Shown: positions 32,604 through 41,537, counted from the stretch's first letter. The stretch: 64,000 nt of DNA from JAGOCV01 sp049445855 (GCF_049445855.1 NZ_JBMSDV010000005.1:124001-188000); one strand, 5' to 3'. Notes: generated from the sequence alone by a model not told the origin. A program made the numbers and translations.

Positions 32604-33569
32604 ATGGCGGTTTTCACCGAAGTTCCGGAAGACGAAGCACGCGCCCTGATGGAGAGCCTGCGGCTGGGCGACTTGCAATCGCTGCGCGGCATCGAAGGCG
32701 GCATCGAGAACACCAACTACTTCGCGACCACCTCCGGTGGCGAATACGTGCTGACACTGTTCGAGCGCCTGACGTTCGCGCAACTGCCCTTCTACCTTCA
32801 CCTCATGAAGCACCTGGCACTGCGGGGCATCCCGGTGCCGGACCCGCAGCCCGACGAGGCCGGTGACCTGCTGCACACGGTGTGCGGCAAGCCTGCCGCC
32901 GTGGTGAACAAGTTGAGCGGCAAAAGCCAGCTCTCACCCGGCATGGCGCACTGCGCCGCCGTGGGGCGCATGCTGGCGCGCATGCACGTGGCCGGGCGCG
33001 ATTTCAACCGCAGCCAGCCCAATCTCCGAGGCTTGCCGTGGTGGAACGAGACGGTGCCCGTCGTCCTGCCCTTCCTCGACCCGAGCCAGGCCACGCTGCT
33101 GCGCGGCGAACTGGCCTTCCAGAACCACGTCGCCGCATCGTCCGCTTACGCCGCATTGCCGCGCGGCCCGGTGCATGCCGACCTGTTCCGCGACAACGTG
33201 ATGTTCGACGGCGACGAACTCACCGGCTTCTTCGACTTCTATTTCGCAGGCGTCGACACCTGGCTGTTCGACCTGGCCGTCTGCATGAACGACTGGTGCA
33301 TCGACCTGTCCACCGGCCGGCACGACGCAGGGCGCGCGCATGCCATGTTCACGGCCTACGATGCAACCCGTCCGCTGGCCCGCGCAGAACGCGAACTGCT
33401 GCCCGCCATGCTGCGCGCGGGTGCGCTGCGCTTCTGGATCTCCCGTCTATGGGACTTCCACCTTCCGCGTGAAGCCGCCATGCTGCAGCCCCACGATCCG
33501 ACGCACTTCGAACGCGTGCTGCGCGAACGCGTCTCGCACCCCGTGACCGCACAGGCACTGAAGCCATGA
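32604..33569 (+). CDS. thrB: Homoserine kinase (ThrB, aminoglycoside-phosphotransferase-like type)
   Basis: Phosphorylates homoserine in threonine biosynthesis. The 321-residue protein has the kinase-like fold of the APH type rather than the GHMP type found in E. coli. Key features are GGIENTNYFATTSGGEYVLT (glycine loop and Lys region), HADLFRDNVMFDGDELTGFF (catalytic HxD...N) and DFYFAGVDTWLFDLA. The stop overlaps the start of the next gene by four bases (ATGA at 33566). Confidence 0.95.
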   Translation: MAVFTEVPEDEARALMESLRLGDLQSLRGIEGGIENTNYFATTSGGEYVLTLFERLTFAQLPFYLHLMKHLALRGIPVPDPQPDEAGDLLHTVCGKPAAVVNKLSGKSQLSPGMAHCAAVGRMLARMHVAGRDFNRSQPNLRGLPWWNETVPVVLPFLDPSQATLLRGELAFQNHVAASSAYAALPRGPVHADLFRDNVMFDGDELTGFFDFYFAGVDTWLFDLAVCMNDWCIDLSTGRHDAGRAHAMFTAYDATRPLARAERELLPAMLRAGALRFWISRLWDFHLPREAAMLQPHDPTHFERVLRERVSHPVTAQALKP

Positions 33570-34330
33570 AACTCAACCTGGTCCCCGCGCGCACCGGCGT
33601 TCAGTGGGTCAAGCTCGGTGTCCGCACGTTCTGGCAGCAGCCGCTGGCGCTGACCGGCCTCTTCTTCATGTACATGGCCGCCGTGGCCCTGCTATCGGCC
33701 GTGCCGTGGATCGGCCTCGTGCTCATGCTCGCCATCACGCCGGCCGCGACGCTGGGGCTCATGGTCGCCACGCAGGAAGCGACCAAGGGCCGCTTCCCCA
33801 TGCCCGCCGTCCTGGTCAGCGCGTTCAAGGCTGGCCGCCAGCGGCTGCGCAGCATGATGCAGCTGGGTTTCATCTATGCGGCCGGCTCGCTGCTGGTCAA
33901 CGCGATCGCCACGCTGATCCTGGGACAGCCGCCTGCTTCTTCACCCGGCGAGCAGGTCGACAAGGGCATGCTGCTGTTGCTGGCCCTGCACTTCCCGCTG
34001 GCGGTGATGTTCTGGTTCGCGCCGGCGCTGGTGCACTGGCACGGCATCACGCCCGCCAAGAGCCTGTTCTTCAGCGTGGTGGCGGTGTGGCGCAACTTCA
34101 GCGCGTTCACCGTCTACGGACTGCTGTGGACGCTGGTCATCGCTGCAGTCCTGATGGTCGCCACGCTGGTCATCGCCATGTTGGGTTCGCCGCAGATCGC
34201 CCCGGCCATTCTGATGCCCGTCGTGCTCACGCTGGCAGCCATGTTCTTCACCTCGATCTACTTCACGTTCATCGACAGTTTCACCGCAGAAGTACCAAGC
34301 TCTCCACCCCCACCGGACCCCACACCATGA
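33566..34330 (+). CDS. BPSS1780-family membrane protein
   Basis: A 254-residue inner-membrane protein with six predicted segments. The N-terminal WVKLGVRTFWQQPLALTGLF is the family hallmark. Function is unknown. It is coupled by ATGA overlaps to thrB upstream and to the FecR-like gene downstream (34327-34330), so expression levels should follow each other. Confidence 0.8.
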   Translation: MKLNLVPARTGVQWVKLGVRTFWQQPLALTGLFFMYMAAVALLSAVPWIGLVLMLAITPAATLGLMVATQEATKGRFPMPAVLVSAFKAGRQRLRSMMQLGFIYAAGSLLVNAIATLILGQPPASSPGEQVDKGMLLLLALHFPLAVMFWFAPALVHWHGITPAKSLFFSVVAVWRNFSAFTVYGLLWTLVIAAVLMVATLVIAMLGSPQIAPAILMPVVLTLAAMFFTSIYFTFIDSFTAEVPSSPPPPDPTP

Positions 34331-35076
34331 CACAGCACCACCTGCAAGGCCGTACCGAAAAAGAGATCCTCTGGTTCCAGCGTCGCGGCTTCCTGCAGGC
34401 GGCCGCTGCATGGACGGCGATGGGCGGCTTCGCAGCTGCGCACGCCCAACAGCGCAGCAACGTGGTGCAGATGGTGGGCGACGTGCAGGTCAACGGCCGG
34501 CGCTTTTCGTCACAACAGACCGTGCAGACCGGCGACGACATCCAGACCGGGCCGGGTGCAAGCCTGATCTTCGTCATCGGCAATGCGTCTTTCCAGGTGC
34601 GCCAGAACTCGCGGCTCACCGTGGAGCGCGGCCGATCGCTCACTGCAGTGAGCCTGTTGCGGCTGGTGACAGGCGCTGTCGCCAGCGTGTGGGGTAAGGG
34701 TTACGACCGCTCCATCGTCACGCCCACGCTGACGGCAGGCATCCGTGGAACGGGCGTGTACACCGAAGTCTTTCCCGAGCAGAACAGCCGCAGCTACTTC
34801 TGCAACTGCTATGGCGTGGTGAACATGGACGCGGGCGGCGATGCAGCCGTCAGCCGCGCGGACTACCACCAGGCCTTCTGGGGCGAGGTCGAACCGAAGA
34901 ACGGACGCATGCTCACGCCCGCGCGTGCCATCAACCATACCGACGAAGAACTCGAGTTTCTCGCGCAGCTCATCGACCAGCGCACGGCGTGGCAGATTGC
35001 AGGCCGCAAGGGCGTGAAGGACGGCAAGGGCTACATGGACGAGCAGCCCGCCACGCCGCACCCGGCCGTGCGCTGA
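34327..35076 (+). CDS. Tat-exported FecR-like protein
   Basis: A 249-residue protein. The N-terminus has a twin-arginine motif (FQRRGFLQAAAAWTAMGG) and cleavage near AAHAQQ. The central part (about 45-145) is a FecR-type beta domain: VQVNGRRFSSQQTVQTGDDI, then a FecR-like motif with TLTAGIRGTGVYTEV. A Cys-x-Cys pair sits in SYFCNCYGVV. FecR domains occur in sensors and in cell-surface structural proteins; no sigma factor or transducer is adjacent, so signalling is not implied. The C-terminal 80 residues are not recognised. It is coupled to the BPSS1780 gene. Confidence 0.75.
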   Translation: MTQHHLQGRTEKEILWFQRRGFLQAAAAWTAMGGFAAAHAQQRSNVVQMVGDVQVNGRRFSSQQTVQTGDDIQTGPGASLIFVIGNASFQVRQNSRLTVERGRSLTAVSLLRLVTGAVASVWGKGYDRSIVTPTLTAGIRGTGVYTEVFPEQNSRSYFCNCYGVVNMDAGGDAAVSRADYHQAFWGEVEPKNGRMLTPARAINHTDEELEFLAQLIDQRTAWQIAGRKGVKDGKGYMDEQPATPHPAVR

Positions 35077-35097
35077 CGGCGCGGGCCGGCTCGTCCG

Positions 35098-37527
35098 TCA
35101 CTCCACCGGCGTGAGCTTGGCCACGCTGAGTGCGAGCCACTTCACGCCGTGGCGCGGGAAGTTGACCTGTGCACGTGCGTCGTCTCCCGCGCCTTCAAGC
35201 ATGAGCACCGTGCCTTCCCCGAACTTGGTGTGGAAGACGCGCATGCCCTGCTTGAGGCCGTGGGCCGATGGCGCTTTCTGCGGCGGCGTGGGTGGGCTGG
35301 CGTAGCGCGCCGCATCCCAGCTGGCGCCGCCCGCTGAACTGCGCCCGCCGCTCGATGGAGGCCAACCGTCACCAGAGCGCTCGCGGCTGTATCCGCCACC
35401 CCCGAAGCCATAGCGGTCCGCCATCGGCTGCTGCTTCGGCGTCAGCCACTTGAGCGCCGACTCGGGCAGTTCGTCGAAAAACCGGCTCTTGACGTTGTAG
35501 CGCGTCTGCCCGTGCAGCATGCGCGTCTGCGAATGGCTGAGGTAGAGGCGTTTGCGCGCGCGCGTGATTGCCACGTACATCAGGCGGCGCTCTTCCTCCA
35601 GGCCCTGGTAGTCGCTCAGCGAGTTCTCGTGCGGGAAGAGGCCCTCTTCCATGCCGGTGATGAACACGCAGTCGAACTCCAGGCCCTTGGCGGAGTGCAC
35701 AGTCATGAGTTGCACGGCGTCCTGCCCGGCCTGCGCCTGGTTGTCGCCCGACTCGAGCGCAGCGTGCGTGAGAAAGGCCGCCAGCGGGCTGAGCGTTTCC
35801 CCGGTCTCGGCGTCGGGCGGCACGTAATCCGGCGCCGGCTCGTTCGTCTCGGGCAGGCTCGGGTCCAGACCCTGGCTCGCGGGACTCTGGCGCAGTACGC
35901 CCGGGCCGAGCTCGTCGATGGGCAAAGCCACCGCATCACGGCCAAAGCCTTCCTGCGTGACGAAGCTTTCCGCCGCGTTGACCAGTTCCTCGAGGTTTTC
36001 CACGCGGTCCTGGCCTTCGCGCTCGGCACGATAGTGCTCGATGAGCCCGCTTTGCTCCAGCATCAGCTCGATGATCTCGCGCAGCGTGAGGCCCTGCGTC
36101 TGCTCACGCAGCACGTCGATCTTCGCCACGAATGCGCTGAGATTCGTTCCCGCTCGCCCGGTCACAGCGGCCGCTGCTTCGGTGAGCGACGTGCCCGCGG
36201 CACGCGCAGCGTCCTGCAACTGCTCGATGCTGCGCGCACCGATGCCACGTGGCGGGAAGTTCACGACACGCAGGAAACTGGTGTCGTCGTTGCGGTTCTC
36301 CAGCAGGCGCAGATACGCCAGCGCGTGCTTGATTTCCGCGCGTTCGAAAAAGCGCAGGCCGCCATAGACGCGGTAGGGCATGCCGACATTGAACAGCGCG
36401 GTTTCGATGACGCGGCTTTGCGCATTGCTGCGGTAGAGCACGGCGATTTCCTTGCGCTCGTTGCCATCGCGCACCAGTTGACGCATCTCGTCGACCATCC
36501 ACTGCGCCTCGGCGAGGTCACTTGTCGATTCATAGACGCGCACCGGCTCGCCCGGCCCCTGCGTCGTGCGCAGGTTCTTGCCGAGGCGGTTGCGGTTGTG
36601 GCTGATGAGTTCGTTGGCCGAGTCGAGGATGTTGCTGTAGCTGCGGTAGTTCTGTTCCAGCTTGATCTGGTGCTGCACGTTGAACTCGCGCACGAAGTCA
36701 GCCATGTTGCCCACGCGCGCACCACGGAAAGCGTAGATGCTCTGGTCGTCGTCGCCCACGGCGAACACCGCGTTGTGCTGCCCCGCGAACATCTTGATCC
36801 ACGCGTACTGCAGCTTGTTGGTGTCCTGGAACTCGTCGATCAGGATGTGGCGGAAGCGCCGCTGGTAATGCTCGCGCACCGCGTCGTTGTCACGCAGAAG
36901 TTCATAGCTGCGCAGCATGAGCTCGCCGAAATCCACCACGCCTTCGCGCTGGCACTGGTCTTCGTACAGCTGGTAGATCTCGATCTTCTTGCGCGTGTCC
37001 GAGTCGGGCGCTTCCACGTCCTTCGCGCGCAGGCCGTCTTCCTTGCAACCGGAGATGAACCACTGCGTCTGCTTGGCAGGGAAACGCTCTTCGTCGATGT
37101 TGAACTGTTTCATCAGCCGCTTGATGGCCGAGAGCTGGTCCTGCGTGTCGAGGATCTGGAACGACTGCGGCAGGTTTGCCAGCTTGTAGTGCGCGCGCAG
37201 GAAGCGGTTGCACAGGCCGTGGAACGTACCGATCCACATGCCGCGCACGTTGACCGGCAGCATGGCAGTCAGGCGCGTCATCATTTCCTTCGCGGCCTTG
37301 TTGGTGAAGGTCACGGCCATCAGCCCGCCCGGCGTGACACGACCCGTCTGCAGCAGCCAGGCGATGCGCGTGGTGAGCACGCGGGTCTTGCCCGAGCCGG
37401 CGCCGGCCAGGATCAGCGCAGGCTCGTCGGGAAGGATGACGGCAGCGCGCTGTTCGTCGTTGAGGCTGGCAATCAGAGGACTCAGCGGAATCGTGTCCTG
37501 CGTCTGCGGGGGATCGGGAAAAAGCAT
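35098..37527 (-). CDS. uvrD: UvrD/PcrA-type DNA helicase II
   Basis: A superfamily 1A 3'-5' helicase for excision and mismatch repair, 809 residues. Motifs in order: Q motif LNDEQRAAVILPDEPALILA, Walker A AGAGSGKTRVL, Ia TFTNKAAKEM, II ILIDEFQDTNKLQY, III VGDDDQSIYAFRGA, IV LEQNYRS, V VQLMTVHSAKGLEFDCVFI and VI EERRLMYVAITRARKRL. The C-terminal Tudor-like segment (VFHTKFGEGTVLMLEG) that binds RNA polymerase in PcrA/UvrD is present. A second start 14 codons upstream (37569) is possible. At the minus-strand 5' end, TACAAT lies 5 bases before the ATG; no -35 was found. Confidence 0.96.
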   Translation of the reverse strand: MLFPDPPQTQDTIPLSPLIASLNDEQRAAVILPDEPALILAGAGSGKTRVLTTRIAWLLQTGRVTPGGLMAVTFTNKAAKEMMTRLTAMLPVNVRGMWIGTFHGLCNRFLRAHYKLANLPQSFQILDTQDQLSAIKRLMKQFNIDEERFPAKQTQWFISGCKEDGLRAKDVEAPDSDTRKKIEIYQLYEDQCQREGVVDFGELMLRSYELLRDNDAVREHYQRRFRHILIDEFQDTNKLQYAWIKMFAGQHNAVFAVGDDDQSIYAFRGARVGNMADFVREFNVQHQIKLEQNYRSYSNILDSANELISHNRNRLGKNLRTTQGPGEPVRVYESTSDLAEAQWMVDEMRQLVRDGNERKEIAVLYRSNAQSRVIETALFNVGMPYRVYGGLRFFERAEIKHALAYLRLLENRNDDTSFLRVVNFPPRGIGARSIEQLQDAARAAGTSLTEAAAAVTGRAGTNLSAFVAKIDVLREQTQGLTLREIIELMLEQSGLIEHYRAEREGQDRVENLEELVNAAESFVTQEGFGRDAVALPIDELGPGVLRQSPASQGLDPSLPETNEPAPDYVPPDAETGETLSPLAAFLTHAALESGDNQAQAGQDAVQLMTVHSAKGLEFDCVFITGMEEGLFPHENSLSDYQGLEEERRLMYVAITRARKRLYLSHSQTRMLHGQTRYNVKSRFFDELPESALKWLTPKQQPMADRYGFGGGGYSRERSGDGWPPSSGGRSSAGGASWDAARYASPPTPPQKAPSAHGLKQGMRVFHTKFGEGTVLMLEGAGDDARAQVNFPRHGVKWLALSVAKLTPVE

Positions 37528-37597
37528 CCCTGCATTGTAGGAAGCCGGCAGGCCTTTCCGCGTCAGCAAGCCGCTAGATGAGCGCGCATGTCGGCCT

Positions 37598-37615
37598 CAT
37601 ATGTCCATGCATATG
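37598..37615. promoter_or_regulatory. CATATG-N6-CATATG dyad between uvrD and guaC
   Basis: Two copies of the self-complementary hexamer CATATG separated by six bases form an 18-bp dyad. It lies 164 bases before the guaC ATG and 21-38 bases upstream of a TAGAAT -10-like box (37636-37641), at about the -35 region. A repressor or activator site is plausible; the factor is unknown. Confidence 0.4.
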
Positions 37616-37646
37616 AAGGGGCCGCAGCACGGGGGTAGAATCAGTC

Positions 37647-37678
37647 ACCGGGCCCAAGTTTCTTGCGCCCGGTTTTTT
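37647..37678 (+). terminator. Terminator-like hairpin in the guaC leader
   Basis: ACCGGGC / GCCCGGT (7-bp stem, 13-base loop) followed by five further T residues. No plus-strand gene lies upstream between it and uvrD, so it is in the 5' leader of guaC, about 100 bases before the ATG. With the TAGAAT box at 37636-37641 as -10 the transcript would start at or inside the hairpin. It may be an attenuator, a leader structure, or an end for antisense RNA. Confidence 0.55.
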
Positions 37679-37778
37679 GTTGCCGCACCCCTTCCAAGGG
37701 TGTTTCAGGCCACGAAGACCGGCCAGGCCAAGCGCTCACTCGTTTCTCAACGATTCCTTCTGGAGCTTGGTTTCAATC

Positions 37779-38756
37779 ATGGAAATTTTCGACTACGACA
37801 ACGTCCTGCTGCTGCCGCGCAAGTGCCGCGTGGAAAGCCGTTCCGAATGCGACGCCAGCGTGGAGCTGGGCGGCCGCAAGTTCCGCCTGCCGGTGGTGCC
37901 CGCCAACATGAAAACGGTGGTGGACGACGACATCAGCCTCTGGCTGGCGAAGAACGGCTATTTCTACGTCATGCACAGGTTCGACCTGGACAACGTGAAG
38001 TTCACGCGCGACATGAAGGCGCAGGGCCTGTACGCATCCATCTCTCTGGGCGTGAAGAAGGCGGACTACGAGACGGTGGACCGCTTCGTCGCCGAGGGCC
38101 TGGTGCCCGAATACATCACCATCGACATCGCGCACGGCCACGCCGACAGCGTGAAGAACATGATCGGCTACCTGAAGGAAAAGCTGCCCGCCTCGTTCGT
38201 GATCGCCGGCAACGTGGGTACGCCCGAAGCGGTGATCGACCTGGAGAACTGGGGCGCGGATGCGACCAAGGTCGGCATCGGCCCGGGCAAGGTCTGCATC
38301 ACCAAGCTCAAGACCGGCTTCGGCACCGGCGGCTGGCAGTTGTCGGCGCTCAAGTGGTGCGCGCGCGTGGCGACCAAGCCCATCATCGCGGACGGCGGCA
38401 TCCGCTGTCATGGCGACATTGCCAAGAGCATCCGATTCGGTGCGTCGATGGTGATGATCGGCTCGCTGTTCGCCGGCCACGAGGAATCGCCCGGCAAGAC
38501 GGTGGAAGTCGACGGAGAACTGTTCAAGGAGTACTACGGCTCCGCCAGCGACTTCAACAAGGGCGAATACAAGCACGTCGAAGGCAAGCGCATCCTGGAG
38601 CCGGTCAAGGGCAAGCTCGCCGACACGCTCATCGAGATGGAACAGGACGTGCAGAGCTCCATCAGCTACGCCGGCGGCAAGAAGCTGATGGATGTGCGCA
38701 AAGTGAACTACGTCATCCTCGGCGGCGACAACGCAGGCGAACACCTGCTGATGTAG
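37779..38756 (+). CDS. guaC: GMP reductase
   Basis: Reduces GMP to IMP with NADPH and releases ammonia, in purine recycling. The 325-residue protein starts at MEIFDYDNVLLLPRKC. It has an IMPDH/GMPR TIM barrel with the flap-less catalytic loop VGIGPGKVCITKLKTGFGTG, whose Cys attacks the purine ring. Further marks are GGIRCHGDIAKSIRFGASMVMIG and the active-site end. The length matches the shorter bacterial GuaC type (about 325) rather than the 347-residue E. coli form. The open frame extends 34 codons upstream through the T-rich leader but is not protein-like. Confidence 0.95.
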   Translation: MEIFDYDNVLLLPRKCRVESRSECDASVELGGRKFRLPVVPANMKTVVDDDISLWLAKNGYFYVMHRFDLDNVKFTRDMKAQGLYASISLGVKKADYETVDRFVAEGLVPEYITIDIAHGHADSVKNMIGYLKEKLPASFVIAGNVGTPEAVIDLENWGADATKVGIGPGKVCITKLKTGFGTGGWQLSALKWCARVATKPIIADGGIRCHGDIAKSIRFGASMVMIGSLFAGHEESPGKTVEVDGELFKEYYGSASDFNKGEYKHVEGKRILEPVKGKLADTLIEMEQDVQSSISYAGGKKLMDVRKVNYVILGGDNAGEHLLM

Positions 38757-38783
38757 GCACGCCCGCCAGCCCTCCTCCGGGGG

Positions 38784-39641
38784 TTAGGCGAGCAGATCCA
38801 GAGCCAGCCGGTGCAGCCGTTCACCAGGCTGCGTCAGCGCCTCGACAATGCTGAAATGGTTGCGTCGCAGATGCGCCTCGCACACCGGCACCGTCTTCTT
38901 GCCCCAGACTTCCTGGATCAGCACGTTCTGGCGCAGGAACTCCGCGCTTTCGTCCGCGCCCGCGACCGTATAGAGCACGCCGCTGCGCGGCTTGGGCAGC
39001 AGGGCCGGACTGGCCTTGCGCGCCTGCTCCGGCGTGAGACGCAACGCGTCTTTCAGGAAAGGCGTGTGCATGATCGGGTCGAGATCGTACAGACCCGAAA
39101 TGGAGAGCGCGTTCTTCACCAGCCGCTCCGGTAGCGTCGCGTCGTAGGCACGCCAGACGCAGGCCATCAGCATTGCCGCCAGATGGCCGCCGGCCGAATG
39201 CCCCACCACCGTGATGCGCCCGGGATCGCCCCCGAAGCGCGCGATGTTGCGGAATGTCCACGCCAGCGCCTTCACCATCTGGAGCGTGATGTCGGGAATG
39301 GTCACGGCCGGGCACAGTGCGTAGTTCGGCACGACGACGCAGGCACCGGCTTGCGTCAGCTCCGGCGCAATGAAGGAATGGTCGGCCTTGTCCAGCGAGC
39401 GCCAATACCCACCGTGGATGAACACCAGCACCGGGCCCAGGCCGTGCCCCGACCGCGCAGGGAAGATGTCCAGCGTCTCCTGCGGGCCATCGCCGTAGGC
39501 GAGGTCGACCTCGCAACGCTGCGTCGCGCGCGCCAGCGCAGACTGAGCCGCCCAGCGCGAGAAATAGTCCGCATGATCGGGCACCAGCGCCCTGTTGTTG
39601 TACATGCGGTCCAGCCACTCGGGGTTGTAGTTGGTAGTCAT
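38784..39641 (-). CDS. Alpha/beta hydrolase (carboxylesterase, HGGYW type)
   Basis: A 285-residue cytosolic hydrolase. The oxyanion-hole motif is VLVFIHGGYWRSLDKADH, the nucleophile elbow GHSAGGHLAA. The catalytic Asp is likely in VAGADESAEF and the His in NHFSIVEAL. The HGGYW motif and the N-terminal part YFSRWAAQSALAR resemble kynurenine formamidase and related esterases of tryptophan metabolism, but no kynureninase or tryptophan dioxygenase gene is near. Start at 39641 because AGGAG lies eight bases before. Convergent with guaC. Confidence 0.88.
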   Translation of the reverse strand: MTTNYNPEWLDRMYNNRALVPDHADYFSRWAAQSALARATQRCEVDLAYGDGPQETLDIFPARSGHGLGPVLVFIHGGYWRSLDKADHSFIAPELTQAGACVVVPNYALCPAVTIPDITLQMVKALAWTFRNIARFGGDPGRITVVGHSAGGHLAAMLMACVWRAYDATLPERLVKNALSISGLYDLDPIMHTPFLKDALRLTPEQARKASPALLPKPRSGVLYTVAGADESAEFLRQNVLIQEVWGKKTVPVCEAHLRRNHFSIVEALTQPGERLHRLALDLLA

Positions 39642-39772
39642 AGCTTGGCTCCTGCACCCCTTGCGGGCAACGGGCGATATTGACACAGACACATGACGCT
39701 GGCGGTTGCTACCGGAAGCAACAATTTTTGCGGCATAATAGAGGGCTTGCTGCTACTCCAAGCGCATCTTGC

Positions 39773-39778
39773 TACAAT
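39773..39778 (+). promoter_or_regulatory. -10 box of the tRNA-Ala/tRNA-Lys unit
   Basis: TACAAT ends 12 bases before the tRNA-Ala start. A second AT-rich box, CATAAT at 39734-39739, lies upstream. The -35 elements are poor (TTGCTG at 39748 with a 19-base spacer). The surrounding A/T content is raised compared with flanking genes, as usual for tRNA promoters. Confidence 0.45.
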
Positions 39779-39790
39779 AAAGCTCGTTGT

Positions 39791-39866
<76 letters not shown>

Positions 39867-39881
39867 TGACAGTTTTCGCGT

Positions 39882-39957
39882 GGGTTCTTAGCTCAGTTGG
39901 TAGAGCAGCGGACTCTTAATCCGTAGGTCGAGTGTTCGAGTCACTCAGGACCCACCA
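39882..39957 (+). tRNA. tRNA-Lys (anticodon CTT)
   Basis: A 76-base cloverleaf with encoded CCA. Acceptor GGGTTCT pairs with AGGACCC. The anticodon stem is GCGGA/TCCGT with loop CTCTTAA, giving anticodon CTT, reading AAG. The T loop is GTTCGAGTC-like. Co-transcribed with tRNA-Ala and ended by a strong terminator. Confidence 0.95.
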
Positions 39958-39962
39958 CCGAC

Positions 39963-39996
39963 AAAGGGACTTGGTTCAGACCAAGTCCCTTTTTCT
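39963..39996 (+). terminator. Strong terminator of the tRNA-Ala/tRNA-Lys unit
   Basis: Perfect 13-bp stem AAAGGGACTTGGT / ACCAAGTCCCTTT with TCAG loop followed by a T-rich tail. Begins 5 bases after the tRNA-Lys 3' end. It could also stop minus-strand transcription of the NTF2-like gene (40015), because the reverse strand also ends in T residues. Confidence 0.9.
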
Positions 39997-40014
39997 TTGT
40001 CTGTCACCCTTCAT

Positions 40015-40413
40015 TCACTGTTGCTGCTGCAACGCATGAAGCATCGCCCCCATCCGCTCATGGATCAGGTTGACGGCCTTGAGCGGTCGCAGCATCACCT
40101 TGAACTCGGTGACCTTGCCTTCGTCGTTCCACTTGATGATGTCCACACCGTTGACCAGTGTGCCGTCGATGGTCGTTTCGAATTCGAGCATCGCGTCGTT
40201 CGGGCCGATGATCTGGCGCACATAGCGGAAGCTGTCGTTGAAGAACACCTGGAACGCCGCGGCGAGATACCAGGCAGTCAGCGTCTTGCCGGTTTGCGGC
40301 TTGTGAACCACAGGCGAGAAGAACACGCAGTCGTCCGCCAGAAAAGTGCCGAGCTCGACCGGGTCGCGGCGCTGCATGATCCTGTGCCATTGGTCGATCG
40401 GGTGTTGTTGCAT
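40015..40413 (-). CDS. NTF2-like (SnoaL-type) fold protein
   Basis: A 132-residue cone-fold protein: helix start HPIDQWHRIMQRRDPVELG, strand LADDCVFFSPVVHKPQTGK and the ending EFKVMLRPLKAVNLIHE. The family includes isomerases, hydrolases and binding proteins; no unique catalytic set is visible. It follows the flavin oxidoreductase by 13 bases on the same strand, which suggests they act together. Substrate unknown. Confidence 0.8.
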   Translation of the reverse strand: MQQHPIDQWHRIMQRRDPVELGTFLADDCVFFSPVVHKPQTGKTLTAWYLAAAFQVFFNDSFRYVRQIIGPNDAMLEFETTIDGTLVNGVDIIKWNDEGKVTEFKVMLRPLKAVNLIHERMGAMLHALQQQQ

Positions 40414-40426
40414 GTCGTCGTCTCCT

Positions 40427-41482
40427 TCAACTCATCAGCGCGCGCGTCATTTCCGCTGCAGGGATTTCCCGGCAGCCACTCGCGTTCTGGCCGGACCACA
40501 GCGGCGTGAAGTCGCCACTGCCCTGCTTCTCGGCGGCCGCGCGCAGCGGGGCGATGCCCGAAGTGGCCAGCGGAAATTCCGGCGACAGGGCGCTGATGGG
40601 CCCGAGCTCCCGCATGACGCGGTTGACGATGCCGCGCGCGGGCCGGCCGGTGAACAGGTTGGTCAGCGCCGTTGTGCGCGCTGCATCGCTCTTGATCGCG
40701 GCGCGATGGACGGCACTGGTCGTGGCTTCGGGGCACAGCAGGTACGCGGTGCCGACCTGCACGCCGGCTGCACCGAGCGCCAGCGCAGCTTTCACGCCTT
40801 GCGCGTCGGCAATGCCCCCGGCGGCGATCACTGGCAGCTTCACTGCTTTCACAATCTGCGGCAACAGCGCGAAGGTGCCGGGCTGCGTGTCGACGCCGCC
40901 AGGCAGGAAATGCCCGCGATGCCCGCCCGCCTCGATGCCTTGCGCAATGACGGCGTCCACGCCGTGCGCCTGCAGCCATACGGCCTCGTCCACCGTCGTG
41001 GCGGACGAGAGGATCTTCGAGCCCCAGCTACGCACGCGGTCGAGCAATTCGTTGGACGGTAACCCGAAATGGAAGCTCACGACCGGCGGGCGGAAATCTT
41101 CGAGGAGGTCGGCCGCTTCATGACTGAACGGCGTGCGGCCCGGACCGACAGGAATGCTTTGCGGATCGATACCGAGCTCTTCGTAATACTGCGTCAGCGC
41201 CCGACGCCATGCAGCTTCGCGCGCTTCATCGGGTTCGGGCGGCTGGTGGCAGAAGAAGTTGACGTTGTACGGCTTGTCCGTCTGCGCGCGGATGGCTTCG
41301 ATCTCCTTGCGCATCGCATCGAGGCCGAGCATGGCGCAGGGCAATGAGCCCAGCCCGCCGGCGTTCGATACGGCAATGGTCAAAGCACTGCCCTGCACAC
41401 CGGCCATGGGCGCCTGAACCAGCGGAAGCGACGTTCCGAGCAGATCGGTAAGGGATGTCGTGATTGATGGCGCCTGGCTCAT
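40427..41482 (-). CDS. Nitronate monooxygenase-like flavoprotein
   Basis: A 351-residue FMN TIM-barrel enzyme. The N-terminus has LVQAPMAGVQGSALTIAVSN, the class I/II nitronate monooxygenase start. The central GIEAGGHRGHFLPGG carries the catalytic His, and the phosphate-binding loops are VIAAGGIADAQGVKAALALG and AAGVQVGTAYLLCPE. It oxidises nitronates, removing a toxic metabolite, or acts as an enoyl-type reductase. Next to the NTF2-like gene and downstream of small ORFs with a 55-base gap. Confidence 0.9.
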   Translation of the reverse strand: MSQAPSITTSLTDLLGTSLPLVQAPMAGVQGSALTIAVSNAGGLGSLPCAMLGLDAMRKEIEAIRAQTDKPYNVNFFCHQPPEPDEAREAAWRRALTQYYEELGIDPQSIPVGPGRTPFSHEAADLLEDFRPPVVSFHFGLPSNELLDRVRSWGSKILSSATTVDEAVWLQAHGVDAVIAQGIEAGGHRGHFLPGGVDTQPGTFALLPQIVKAVKLPVIAAGGIADAQGVKAALALGAAGVQVGTAYLLCPEATTSAVHRAAIKSDAARTTALTNLFTGRPARGIVNRVMRELGPISALSPEFPLATSGIAPLRAAAEKQGSGDFTPLWSGQNASGCREIPAAEMTRALMS

Positions 41483-41537
41483 CGGTGAGTCTCCGCGTGT
41501 AGGACCTGCGGAGTATGACGCGACTCGCCGCGCCGGG

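Noticed and set aside
37545..37569. Alternative uvrD start with 14 extra residues
   Set aside because: The extra residues are not conserved in type and a -10-like TACAAT lies inside them; the downstream ATG is preferred.
35512..37581. 689-codon plus-strand frame opposite uvrD
   Set aside because: Shadow of uvrD; composition and lack of motifs identify it as antisense noise.
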